Shown piece after piece: positions 12,811 to 23,144 of a stretch of DNA of 64,000 bases. Below the pieces are notes generated by a model. The model saw nothing but the letters and a program-made list of their open reading frames with translations, did not search any database and was not told the origin of the DNA. The stretch is from Dermanyssus gallinae (taxonomy: Eukaryota; Arthropoda; Arachnida; Mesostigmata; Dermanyssidae), in the NCBI GenBank assembly GCA_003439945.1, contig QVRM01006134.1, positions 62,001 to 126,000 of the forward strand. The letters run 5' to 3'. The stretch's first letter is position 1; every line of letters begins with the position of its first letter. The position numbers were made by a program, and so were the translations under genes.

Positions 12811-15662
12811 CTATGAAGTTATGACGTGGGCCTGGTTCTCTAGACTGGCTAGCGAGGGGACTAGGCTACAGAAGGTAGCATGGTATTTACCGCATGGTAG
12901 TTTGCAACGAAGGCACACGCATGAGTCGGAGGGATCATGGAACCCGGGGGTCGCGCACAGCATATGGTGAAAACAGTGCACGGCGAACCTAGTAACCACA
13001 TAGCGGTTAGACCGACTCGGCCCTTTCCATGCCTGGTTTTGCGTTGCTCCGGTGCTGAAGAAGTTGACATTGATTTCGGCAAACTTGCACTCCCACATTT
13101 TGAGGACATTGACGTAATTGGGGGATGCCGGCAGGTCAAAGCGTCGCCTTAGCTCCTCGACGAATAAAGGGGTGTCGGTGAGGAGATATACAAGTCGGTT
13201 GCGTGCTGAGCGATGGAGGCCAAGGACTCGCTTGAGGTAAGCTGCCTTCAGATTATTTAGGTGTTCGAGGCAAGTTTGAGTGAGATCATTCCAGATAATT
13301 TCGATGCCGTAAGCGGCCATTAGAGCAATCTTTAAATCGAACAGCCTTAATGCCGTTGGAATGGACAACAGGTGCGGCTTTCTAATTGTGGTCATCGCGA
13401 CCAGCGCTTTTCTGCATCTTTCCTTGATATGTTGCAAGAAACAGCTGCCGTTTGGCGTTAGAAGCAGTCCCAAATAAGGGAACTTACTGACGTAAGGAAG
13501 GTGGGAACCGGCTAAACGGAGCGCATCATAAGCAGCTAAGTGCCCACCTTTCCTAAACTTCATGGCTACTGTTTTCGTCAGGTTAACGGTTAGTCTAAGC
13601 TCAGACGTGGCCGCGTGAAGTCTGGCTAAGGCCTGTTGAACCTAAAAGCGACTCTTCCCGTAGATGACGAGATCATCTGCGTACAATATCACGTCTACCA
13701 GATTCCTCGGTCCTCGGATTTTTGCGGGTAGGTCCTTAATAAGGACTGAGAAAAGCAACGGGCTCAAGTTGTCGCCCTGCGCAACACCTGTAGTCTGAAG
13801 AAAAGGGGGAAGTTCGGACACACCGTCATCTATTCTGATTTTGTTGCTTTGGAGGACGGCCGCCAATAGGTTGAAGACGGCAAGAGGGACACCAACTTCG
13901 GCTAGAGCTCGCAGAATAATGTCCCTTGGCGCTGAGTCGAAGGCGGCTTTGAAATCGACGAATACAGCGTACAGAGGTTGAGACTTTGCTAGAGCCTCCC
14001 TGATGGCCTCCAGCAGATTAGCGCATGCCGTAATCGTAGAACGATTTTGTCGGAAGTCGTGCTGTTCAGTTGGGATAACGTCAGTAATCTCTAAGAACCG
14101 ACTTAGTCATCTGGTAAGCAGCGACGACAGAAACTTGTAGCATGTGCTCTTTTTTGCTATACCGCGCCAGGAGGTCAGCTGGGTTGGGTCACCTTTTCCT
14201 TTAGGGATGACGAGCAGTGTAGCTTCGAGCCACTGAGATGGGATCGTGCCAGCGCGGAGGCATTCGTTGAACAGTGCCGTCCAGCATGGAGCCAAAATAG
14301 GTGCTCTCTTTAGATGCTCATTCTTCACTAGATCGGGGCCCGCTGCTTTGTTGTTCTTCAAACCCTGAAAAGCGAGGATCACGTCTTCCACCGTGAAGGC
14401 CGTCTCGAGACGCTGTCTTTCACTGAGAGTGATCTCATCCCAGGCCGCATCAAGCAGGGTTCCTTAGGTATGGAATCGTTGGCGCAAAACATTTCTGCGA
14501 AGTAATTGATTAATTGCGACGAGTTAAGCGGGCAGGGGGTGAGGCCACTACGAGCGAGCCACCTATGAGGTAGGCGCTCAGCCTCTTGAAGAAGCGATAT
14601 TTCAGATCTCTCGAGGTACCTTAATCGTTGAGTGGCGTAGGTTTTCCTACATACGGTCTTGAGGTAGGCAGCCAAGGGCGACATAGCAGGGTAAGCCGTT
14701 GCTAGGCGCCTCGCGGCGTTTTGAGCCCTTTTTGCTGAGAGACAGAGCCGATCGTACCACGGACGTGAGTTCGTTCTGCGTTGCACAGTGGTGACTGACG
14801 ACTTTATAATATCCACGAGATTTTGAGCGTACGCCTCAACCTCAAAATTGACTGGTACGGGTAGAACTTCATGGACGCGCCGGTAGAGCGCTTCCCTGCT
14901 TAGGTTTAGTGGCAACGGCTTCTCTCTCTTGTCGAACGAAACCAGAGATTGTAGCTGAAGGTCTATTGCAACTGGGATGTGCGACCTAATATGAGCACCC
15001 TCTCTCAGCGAGTGATTGATCTCAATGAATTTCACCTCGTTGACATTCACGTTTGTTGCAAACACGTCAATTACAGAGCTTCCGTTGTGATTGTTGAAGG
15101 TTGGGACAGTAGGCGGACTGACAATCCAGCATCCAAAGTCCGAAAGCGTTTCTCTAAGGGCTGTTGTGCGGCTTGAGGTCGGCCGATCTAAGCGAGCGTT
15201 GAAATCTCCACAGACAATGAGCGGAACTGCGGCAGGCACTCCGCATAGGCCTCTAAGGAGCTTCTCTACCATAGTCAGGGTCGGCTCATTCTCGGGAGGA
15301 CGAACATACGCTGCCACGATGCTTATACTCTGGTTATGTAGAGCAATGACGTTATCTTCGGCAAGCGCAACATGAAAGTCCCCGACCCGATGATTGTAGA
15401 AAATTGACACTCCTCCGCTAGGGCGCCCAGCGCCTCTCTTCCTCTGGGCTAGATAGTGGATAGGATAGAGGCGAGGCAGATTGAACGCTTTAGTGGCGCA
15501 CGTTTCTGTCAACACTAAAATATCTACGCCTTCTAGAGCTGTCGGGGAGAGGAGTGACAGAGTGTCAGCACCTTCGCAGTTCCATAGCGCGATGCTTAAT
15601 GATTCGGTTTGGGCCGACCTCTGCTTTGTAGATGTTTGCGACCCTTGTGTTGAAATGCAGCG
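12811..15662 (-). pseudogene. ORF2: APE endonuclease plus reverse transcriptase, broken
   Basis: In order: the endonuclease begins near 15600 (SIALWNCEGAD), with ILVLTETCA near 15520, CGDFNARLDRP near 15210, SVIDVFATN near 15060 and the terminal SHIPVAIDL near 14965. RT motifs follow: NNKAAGPDLVKNEHL near 14350, FVDFKAAFDSAPRD (motif A) near 13935, GVAQGDNLSPLLF (motif B) near 13780 and YADDLVIYG (motif C, YADD at 13672-13683). A thumb-like region ends in a CVCLRC cysteine cluster near 12910. Lesions: one frameshift near 14460, a TGA near 14108 and a TAG near 13642. The YADD active site is intact. No upstream ATG is obvious; the frame is open from about 15662 and overlaps the end of ORF1, suggesting coupled translation in the ancestor. 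Confidence 0.88.
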
Positions 15663-16987
15663 TTAAGGGGCGCGGGATCCTGGGCTTGTAATGCCTCGAG
15701 GGCTTGTGTGAGAAACGCCTCCAGGGAGGGCGGAGATGGTACACGGTAGGTGGCATTCTCCTCCCTGCGTTTCGCCGACCTGTCGTTGGGTGGGTTCAGA
15801 GGATGGCGGAATCTTCCTCGGGCCTGAGCACGATCGTGTAGAGCAAACCTTGGACGCATTGAGAATACGATCTGGGCTGAACTCATTTGAGCATACGAGG
15901 TCTGGCTGCTTAAGTGACGCTGATTCGAAGGTCCATGGGGGTTTGTCGATTCCACGACCGTTGCCTCTGCCAAGCCACGATTCACCTGAGTTCCAGTATT
16001 CACAAACTTCACTCCTAAAAAAGGTTTAATTCATTTTGCTAGAATAGCAGCGATCTTCCCAGCGATTTCGCCTTTATAGCTATATCGGCCTCTTAGTACG
16101 ACTTCGCGCTGGGCGAGTGTCAGGGGAAACACTTAGAAGGTGGTCTGGTGTATAGAGGCTTTTCTAGCAAGAACATCGTTGGCTGCTTTGCAGTCCGCCG
16201 AGAATAGAGGTACAGACAACACATGGAGTTCGGATTCGGGGTGGTTCCGCTTCAGTCTTGCACTGAAGGCTTCAACAGCCGACACGTATGATTCCTTCTC
16301 GAACTCCATACACTCGTGATATCCAGCCTGAAGGAACACAGCTACTGGTCCACTTGCAAGATTAATTTGTTTCTATGCCTCCTCAATGATACTCTGCACA
16401 TCCATCCTCGGCCTTGAGCGTGCTCTTATCGGTGTATTTTTGGGAAAGAGATCCCTCAGTGCTGGTCTCAAAAGCTCAACTATGCGGTCCCCCATTGCCA
16501 ACACTGTCTTTTTCGGCCGTCGAGTGAGAGATTGAGTGGCGCTCTGACCGACGTCTGGCGGTTTGGCATCCGAGGGGGCCACTGGCACCGACATCCGTGA
16601 TTCCTTGACCTCCGCCAATTCCTTCTCCAGAACACGCCACCGATGAAACAGGAACGATACACAACCCATTGCTTCGTTGCTAAACGAGCATGTATGCAAA
16701 CAGTTCATGAAACGTTCAATCGACCAATCCGCACACTCCACATCGCACACTCGGCAGAGCCACTTGGTCAGAGCGTTTACGGTTGGGTCCGCTTCGTCAC
16801 TGGCTCTGCATCCAGTATGAAACACCCTGCTACACCTAGAGCAGCATACAAAGCGACCGCCTTCAACATTGTTTGCACATCTTGCGCATACATTAGCTTT
16901 CGGGCTGCATAAACGAACGTCTTTGGCGCGAGGCGCTTGGTCCGGTGACAGTTGACGTTTCTGTCCACATATGTTTGCTGTAGACAT
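15596..16987 (-). pseudogene. ORF1 with PHD-like zinc finger and possible esterase-like segment, broken
   Basis: From the ATG at 16987 the first 204 codons are open. Residues about 34-82 give a cysteine/histidine series (CARC, CCSRC, FHTGC, WLCRVC) of the PHD/treble-clef type. An in-frame TAG follows at 16365-16367, then a block reading VAVFLQAGYHECMEFE and further LHVLSVPLF. Its position recalls the SGNH-esterase-like domain of some CR1-type ORF1 proteins, but this is inference and no catalytic triad was proved. TAA (about 16131) and TGA (about 16028) stops follow. The last open piece (16012-15596) is Pro/Arg/Gln-rich and ends in TAA as ORF2 opens. In living LINEs ORF1p packages the RNA. This copy cannot make a complete protein. 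Confidence 0.75.
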
Positions 16988-17400
16988 ATGTTGACTACAA
17001 CTGGTCGAAGCATGTGTTTGCTGCTACTGTTTATGTTGTGATTCTGAGTCACCCTCACACTCCGTTCTGTTTAGCATGTGCCGAGGTTGGCAACTGCAAC
17101 GATTCCTAATTGGCGGAACGGGGCGTAATTGACGGAGGAAACACAGATAAATTACAGAGAAATCGTGCGTGAGTGCAACCGCGTCGATTTGAACTTAACC
17201 TGGTCTGCCTGACTGTGATGCGTCGCGAAATAACGAGTGGCAGTGGCACCAAACTAAGCACGGGGACGGAATCAACCGATTGACACACGACGCGTTACGG
17301 ATTGTGGAGGTAGGCCGGTGTCAAATGGTGAAAAACACGGAGCACTCACGAAACACGACCGCACTGTTCGCACGTAAACAACGTATTATTGCAGTATTAT

Positions 17401-17416
17401 AGATTGCAATATTATA
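17401..17416. repeat. 16-bp target-site duplication, copy 2
   Basis: Identical to 12681-12696. The interrupted transposon arm resumes here. Confidence 0.93.
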
Positions 17417-17733
17417 ATTTCACTTTTGCATGTTTAAACTCTAACACCCAGGTTCTCAAAGTTTTTCCATTACGCGAGCAAAACTAATACGTCCAGACGA
17501 ACATGCATCTCTAGTAAATCAGTTTGGTACCGGTAAATTGGTAAAGCTGGCGTCTGTAATTGCAGAGTAACTCAAATCTACCTAGGACCATATCGGGAGT
17601 GAGTGCACACATGCAGCTACTATGTTTGTTTTCTTTGTTAATCAAGTCACTCGTCAAACCTGTAGAAGCTCAGAAAAATATTTATTTTACTTTAAATATT
17701 GCTCGAACGAATGCCCGCCAGCCAATAAGCACA
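17417..17733 (+). repeat. Left terminal inverted repeat, inner part
   Basis: Reverse complement of about 19363-19690. Homology stops abruptly at the string AATAAGCACA. It includes the last codons of the transposase gene. Confidence 0.85.
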
Positions 17734-18715
17734 TTCGGTATCGATGGCAAAGCTCGCGTTGCACGCGTTCAAAGATTCCAGGCGTCTCCCGAATGGTTCC
17801 ACCAGCAGTTACTATTCTGCCGATCAGATCCATAGGAGACTCAACGGGAGTTGCATAGACTAGATCCTTTAGGCGGCCCCAAAGGAAAAAGTCAAGACTG
17901 GACAGATCAGGCAATCGCGGCGGCCAAGCTTGTAGACCGCCTCGGCCAATCCAGCGATTAGCAAACGTCTTATCGAGGGCGTTGTGTGCTGGAGCACCAA
18001 CGAGCTGGAACCACATTCTCGATCGAACACTCTGTAGAATGTTTGCCAAATGTTCTCGCAGGGTTGTGCTCAGAAACAGGTTGTATGTTGGTCCATTCAA
18101 TTTATCTGGAAGTATATGAGGTCCGAAAAGATAGTTGCCCAAAATGTCAGCCCAGACATTCACGGAGAATCGATGCTGGTGTCTATGCGGGCGGGTCATA
18201 TGCGGGTTCTTCGTAGACCACCAATGCGCACTGTGTGCGTTGACCACACCATCTTGCGTGAAGGTCGCTTCGTCGGTGAAAAGAATAAAATCAGGAAATT
18301 CCACATCGGTCGCGGCTTGTTGCAGAAACCAGCGACAGTAATGAATGCGTGGCTGGTAATCAGAATCCCGCGAGGCTTGAACTCGCTGCAGCCGGTATGG
18401 GTGTAGCCCTGATTCATTTAGCACCCTGTGAACAGTGGTACGACTTACACTGACAGTTCTAGCCACTTGCCTAATGCTTGCAGAAGGACGCGCAATTACT
18501 TGCTCAACAATGTGGTCTTCCGTATTTGGGCTTCTCACTGTCCGCGGTCGTCCTGCTTCATACTGACGGCCTTGAAATGATCCAGTTTTGTAGAGCAAAC
18601 GATAAAGTCTCGAAAACATTTTCCTGCCAGGTATCCGTCGATGTGGGAAACGCTCAGCGTACAACCGGTATGCAAGATTTGCGTTACCGTCTGCTTTACC
18701 ATACATAAAATGCAT
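17687..18715 (-). CDS. Tc1/mariner-superfamily transposase, intact frame but second catalytic Asp lost
   Basis: A 342-codon frame starting ATG at 18715. Residues 1-60 form the first helix-turn-helix region (MYGKADGNANLAYRLYAERF, the type widespread in arthropod elements) and end in the GRPR linker at 55-58. A second helix-turn-helix spans about 64-115. The DDE core shows FTDEATF with D148 as the first acid and PDLSSLDFFLWG with D275 as the third. The second motif reads QLVGAPAH: where relatives have HDGAPAH, residue 239 is Val (GTT instead of GAT), so transposition chemistry should be abolished. The last residues (CLLAGGHSFEQYLK) are encoded inside the terminal repeat. The frame has no internal stop, so the copy is either young or was cross-mobilised. 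The subfamily name is not determined; length is normal for the superfamily. Confidence 0.85.
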   Translation of the reverse strand: MHFMYGKADGNANLAYRLYAERFPHRRIPGRKMFSRLYRLLYKTGSFQGRQYEAGRPRTVRSPNTEDHIVEQVIARPSASIRQVARTVSVSRTTVHRVLNESGLHPYRLQRVQASRDSDYQPRIHYCRWFLQQAATDVEFPDFILFTDEATFTQDGVVNAHSAHWWSTKNPHMTRPHRHQHRFSVNVWADILGNYLFGPHILPDKLNGPTYNLFLSTTLREHLANILQSVRSRMWFQLVGAPAHNALDKTFANRWIGRGGLQAWPPRLPDLSSLDFFLWGRLKDLVYATPVESPMDLIGRIVTAGGTIRETPGIFERVQRELCHRYRMCLLAGGHSFEQYLK

Positions 18716-19362
18716 GTCAGGTTTCTCGGCATTTGTAAGCCGGTCAATGACGATACACGTGCCACAAGCGCCTGCACTTTGTAATAGAACTAATTGGAGA
18801 ATGTAAACTCAGCTAGGCGATTACGGGAGATTTACGAACGATGAACGAAAACACACGACGTACGTCTAGCGCGTAGCGCAGCCCAGCGAAGGATGGATGT
18901 TAGGCTTCCTCGGCCTATGTATTCAGTCAAGGAAAGCTGTAGCGCTCGTATAGTAACAATGTTAAACGATGGAATCGGATCTTCTCTTTTTCTCGGAAGA
19001 CAAGGTGCACGTTCGATGATGTGCTCGGTCGACTGACGTGTCGTTTTACAGAGTTATTTATGACGATGTTGATGTTCTGGCTGGTGACAGTACCTTAGTC
19101 ATCGAGGTGTACGTTGGATTGGATGCTCGGTCGACATCGACGGCGCCAGTAGTGAGCTGTTCTGTTGATACGTTGTGTATAACTTCGTCACCGTATCATA
19201 AATTGCCTAAGCATTTAGTGAACTTCCGCGTTTTTGTTACTAGCGTGCAGGCATTTTCTATTTTCCACCATAGGTTTAGCTTGCTTTGCCTTTGCTCTAG
19301 TCGATGCTATGTATGCTCGCGCTGCTTAACGAAGGCTGCTATCTTACAGACACACAGCTCAG

Positions 19363-19961
19363 TGTGCTTATTGGCTGGCGGGCATTCGTTCGAGCAATAT
19401 TTAAAGTAAAATAAATATTTTTTTGAGCTTTTACAGGTTTGACGAGTGACTTGATTGACAAAGAAAACAAACATAGTAGCTGCATGTGTGCACTCACACC
19501 CGATATGGTCCTAGGTAGATTTAAGTTACTCTGCAATTACAGACGCCAGCTCTACCAATTTGGCACCAAAATGATTTACTAGAGATGCATGTTCGTCTGG
19601 ACGTATTCGTTTTGCACGCGTAATGGAAACATTTTGAGAACCTGAGCGTTAAACATGCAAAAGTGAAATTATAATTTTGCAATTTCTTCTAAATATCACA
19701 ATAGTCATTGCGCGCGCTTAGGTTAGGTATAGTTTTTGAATTTTCTCCCGAATGCGCCGGTTTTTCAATTGAAGAATGCGTTCTCTCACAATCGTGCATT
19801 TTGCAAACGTATGTCGGAACAGCCCCCCATAAAATAACAATAAAAAAAATTATCTCACTCCTATACGAAGCATTTCCGCTCCCCCTTTCCATTGGTAAAA
19901 ATGATTTTCTCACCGAGTTTGACCATACCCTAGCGTTTTGGCCACGCAAATTGGGACACTC
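19363..19961 (-). repeat. Right terminal inverted repeat
   Basis: Inverted copy of the left arm, about 599 bp. It contains, on the plus strand, a duplicate of the transposase C-terminal codons (CLLAGGHSFEQYLK at about 19365-19409). The outermost bases are eroded next to a (TA)n tract. Confidence 0.87.
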
Positions 19962-19994
<33 letters not shown>

Positions 19995-20075
19995 TGTATA
20001 TAAGGCGAGCACTGCCGAGTGTGCAAACGTATTGTAAATGATTAATAAATCATCACAATATTTTCTATATATACA

Positions 20076-20117
<42 letters not shown>
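19962..20117. repeat. Clustered (TA)n tracts right of the transposon
   Basis: Two (TA)n runs, about 19962-19990 and 20063-20117, separated by about 70 bp of unique sequence. They match the TA-rich site on the other side of the transposon. Confidence 0.9.
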
Positions 20118-20120
<3 letters not shown>

Positions 20121-21124
20121 GCGTTCTATAAAAAGCATTTTTCTTCCCTCTATTGTGCAGAAGTAAGCCCGTCTAAACGCAGCTACTAACTAGGCCAGGA
20201 GGCTTGTTGCCAGCAGGAATCTAAGCGGGTTCCAATAAATAAAATCGTTTGTGGCTGAGTAGCTCGCAAGTCTGGCCGAGTTTTTGCGGCAACTAAGATT
20301 GTATTCACCGCTGGGGGGGATCACCTCCTTCTTTCAATGCGCGCAGCATTCGTTGCTGCATATTGGGCTCCCCAGCCGTAGACATCCAGTCACTAGCTCA
20401 GTGCCGGGTAAATGTATTCATAGTGTATAATAGTGGGTTAGGTTTCCTCTATAAAGTCTTCTGTCCACATGGTCATACCTTGGTATTGTGAGATTAAATT
20501 AAAGGTAAACGAAACCTATTATAATAAGATCTACGAACCCATTAATATGGTGGCATACCTTATTTACATTGTTTGCAACTCGTATCATGTGAGATTATAG
20601 GCACAGCGAAATATTGCCATAAGCTTGGTTTGTCAACAACAGATGAGCGAAAGAAAGAGAAACCCATTCAGTAAAGAACATTGGCCTGCGGATCACGTAT
20701 AATATGTTCGATTGTCTCTGATATAGGCTACTGAGACAACATTGGGTCTTCTGGGAGCTATCCGTAGGTTGTATGTTCGTACCAAGGCAGTAACTGGAGA
20801 CAGTTTTGCCTTCTACATCGAACTCTATCTATGCGTGTCGCCTGGAAGGGTCAAGGCAAACAAATGCAAAACGAATATAGCCGCAGGGGTTGGTCCAACA
20901 GACGCTGCGTGGTCGATAGCCCCGTATGGCTCAAACTGTTCTTGTGTGTGTGAGAAAAGCGATTCACATAAGACTTGCACGAAACAGCAGTAGGCTTGCT
21001 TCCTGAGCCTGGGCAAACACAGTTCTTGATATATATATATAATGCCTAATATGATAATATGATAGATAGTTGCGCTTGTAGCAAGTGCTGTTGTATAATA
21101 CTATATATGTAGTTAGATGCAGTG

Positions 21125-21125
<1 letters not shown>

Positions 21126-21160
<35 letters not shown>
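21126..21160. repeat. (TA)n microsatellite
   Basis: About 17 uninterrupted TA units. Confidence 0.93.
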
Positions 21161-21162
<2 letters not shown>

Positions 21163-21399
21163 GTTTGAAAATATTACACGGACGCGATTTTTGCTACTAT
21201 ACTTGTGCATATATGCGTATACATGTACGTAATTAGCTACATACACGAGTATTACATTCGGTGGTTACAGAGGTATCAATCTCTATGTGTACCTGTTTTG
21301 CACTACTGTAGGGCTTACTGGGCAAAATTGGCATCTAAGAAAGGCTATGTTTTCTACATGAGGTATGATTATATTCGAAGAGTTTCGCTGCACAGAATT

Positions 21400-21425
21400 C
21401 CGCGAGCACCGTACGGTGCTCGCGG
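21400..21425. repeat. 26-bp perfect GC-rich palindrome
   Basis: The half-site CCGCGAGCACCGT is followed directly by its exact reverse complement. The arms are much richer in G+C than the surroundings, and it can form a hairpin or cruciform. No function is known. Confidence 0.85.
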
Positions 21426-23099
21426 CACCGCAACAGACACGGTGGTATCTTTGGGGCCAAGGACAGACTCTGGCCTTGAAGGTTGCCAGTCACCGGAACC
21501 ACCGGATAGAAAGAGAGCCTTTCTGCAGACTACATGCAGACGTAATAGTAAAGAAGTCTATGGAGCGAAAGTTAGGCCACCAGGACAGACGAATGCAGTG
21601 CTGTGCCAAGATAGATACTAGTACACAATAGGCAAAGCTGATACATTTATTTATGTAGTACTCTTAAGTACTAATCCAGTGTCAAGTGTCTCAGATTAGC
21701 TACGGGGGACCCACGGGCTGGTGATTTTTTTCGGCCAGGGCTCTCATTGGATATAGGTGGGGCCATATTTCACAAATTCCATTTATTCACACACTTAGTG
21801 TCGATAATACCTAAGTACAAAGATTTGGCTCGGCGTCAGGAGCTCACAAATGCAATCTCATTGGATATGCAAAGCGAAAACGCCACGGGGGTGCTTGGCA
21901 CCTTATCCAGGCGGTCGACACCAGGTGTAGACGTAGCGAATGTAGTTTGTCGTTACATTTATTGAGAGACGATTGTTCATACTCCATTACCACAGTACCA
22001 CAAATTGAGGCTACCTCCCCACGCAAATTGTGTGTGTAGTTCTGCAGGAGATTATATGTTTATTACAAAGGAAGGCCGAAACATGACTTAATTACAACGC
22101 GAAAGGACAATTAAGTGTACGTTGTAAAACTTGAGCAGCAAGCATATAACTTGCCGTGCTTGGATTTTTGGGTCACGAGATAGAGGAATAACCATTCGCA
22201 AGCTATCGGGCTTTCGTAGACGTGCATCTAAGCTTACAAAATGTGCGTGTTGCTATTTCTGTCTAGGGTCGTGTAGAAGCAGCCGCAGCTGCAGCCGTTG
22301 TTAACTTTTCTTTAATAACATTTTATTCGACTACCATATAGTAGTAAAGACAGCGTCATCGAGGCCGACTGAGACAAATTTCCATTCATTCGCATGCCGT
22401 TTCAGCGAACGCCACGCTATCGTGCTGTATTGTTTCTAATGAGAATATTTGCCATAAAGTTATGCCTGTACGTGGGCAGGACCGTAAACTACATATCATA
22501 CAATTGTAAAACTACCATAGGTACCGTCGCTATCGTGTGCGTGTCGAATTTTGTGTATGCACCCTGAGATGCGGGCATTAGGCCAGAAATAGGATAGAGC
22601 TACTGCCACCTTTGTTTTACAAAAGTTTTACAGCCGGCTGAATCTTCTCTTTTGTCTCCACCTCTGTGTCAGGATCCTCGACAGGACCGTGACGACGGCC
22701 GTCTTTAAAACCATGTGGGCTATTCTAAGCACAATCAAACCATTTTCTTATTGGTGTTGGCACATGGGAGACTAGACTATTATACTTTCATTTTGCTTCT
22801 ATTTCTTTGGCCAGCCACGTCGTACTTATGATGGACATGCCGGGGCTTTGTTTAACAGATGAGTGTTCAGGGAGAACTTTAAAAATGAAACCGAATAGGC
22901 TTCGATCAGTGCGCCAGCTGCCCAGGCCACCACTGCTAGCCATTTTTTTTATGTTTCGGTCTAGAAAGGAATAACTTAGGTTGGACCCATGACGCGGTAG
23001 CAGCCTTTTTTTCGGTGGAGTAAGATGTTTTTCACAAATACGTCCTCTTACAAAAAGGTTTTAACATCACATTTTTTTACATCAAATCACCTTGCCTGG

Positions 23100-23141
<42 letters not shown>
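23100..23141. repeat. (TA)n microsatellite
   Basis: About 21 uninterrupted TA units. Confidence 0.93.

Positions 23142-23144
<3 letters not shown>

Larger units (their letters stand above)
12697..17400 (-). mobile_element. Full-length APE-type non-LTR retrotransposon, degenerate
   Basis: This 4704-bp element lies on the minus strand between perfect 16-bp duplications, so both ends are known. From its 5' end (17400) it has about 410 bp of leader, then ORF1 with a PHD-like zinc finger. ORF2 follows with an apurinic endonuclease domain, reverse transcriptase and a cysteine/histidine-rich C-terminus, then a short 3' UTR with AATAAA just before a TTGTTTTGTTTG end. There is no long poly(A). The layout fits self-mobilising LINEs that use target-primed reverse transcription. 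Both ORFs carry stops and ORF2 also a frameshift, so this copy is dead. I cannot place it in a clade: ORF1 with a PHD finger recalls CR1-like elements, whereas the RT block GVAQGDNLSPLLF recalls other groups. Confidence 0.9.
12421..19961 (-). mobile_element. Tc1/mariner-superfamily DNA transposon with ~600-bp inverted termini, split by a retrotransposon
   Basis: The left end begins CAGGGTGTCCCAATTTGCG directly after TA. The right end carries the reverse complement (CGCAAATTGGGACACT) next to another TA tract. The two ends are imperfect inverted copies of each other for about 600 bp: 12421-12696 continued at 17417-17733 on the left, and 19363-19961 on the right. Removing the inserted retrotransposon and one copy of its target duplication leaves about 2.82 kb. 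Between the arms, on the minus strand, lies a 342-codon transposase frame. The outermost four bases of the right end have diverged into the flanking microsatellite. Such long terminal inverted repeats are unusual for this superfamily, whose termini are more often tens of bases. The element is presumably immobile, because its gene lacks one catalytic residue and its left arm is interrupted. Confidence 0.85.
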
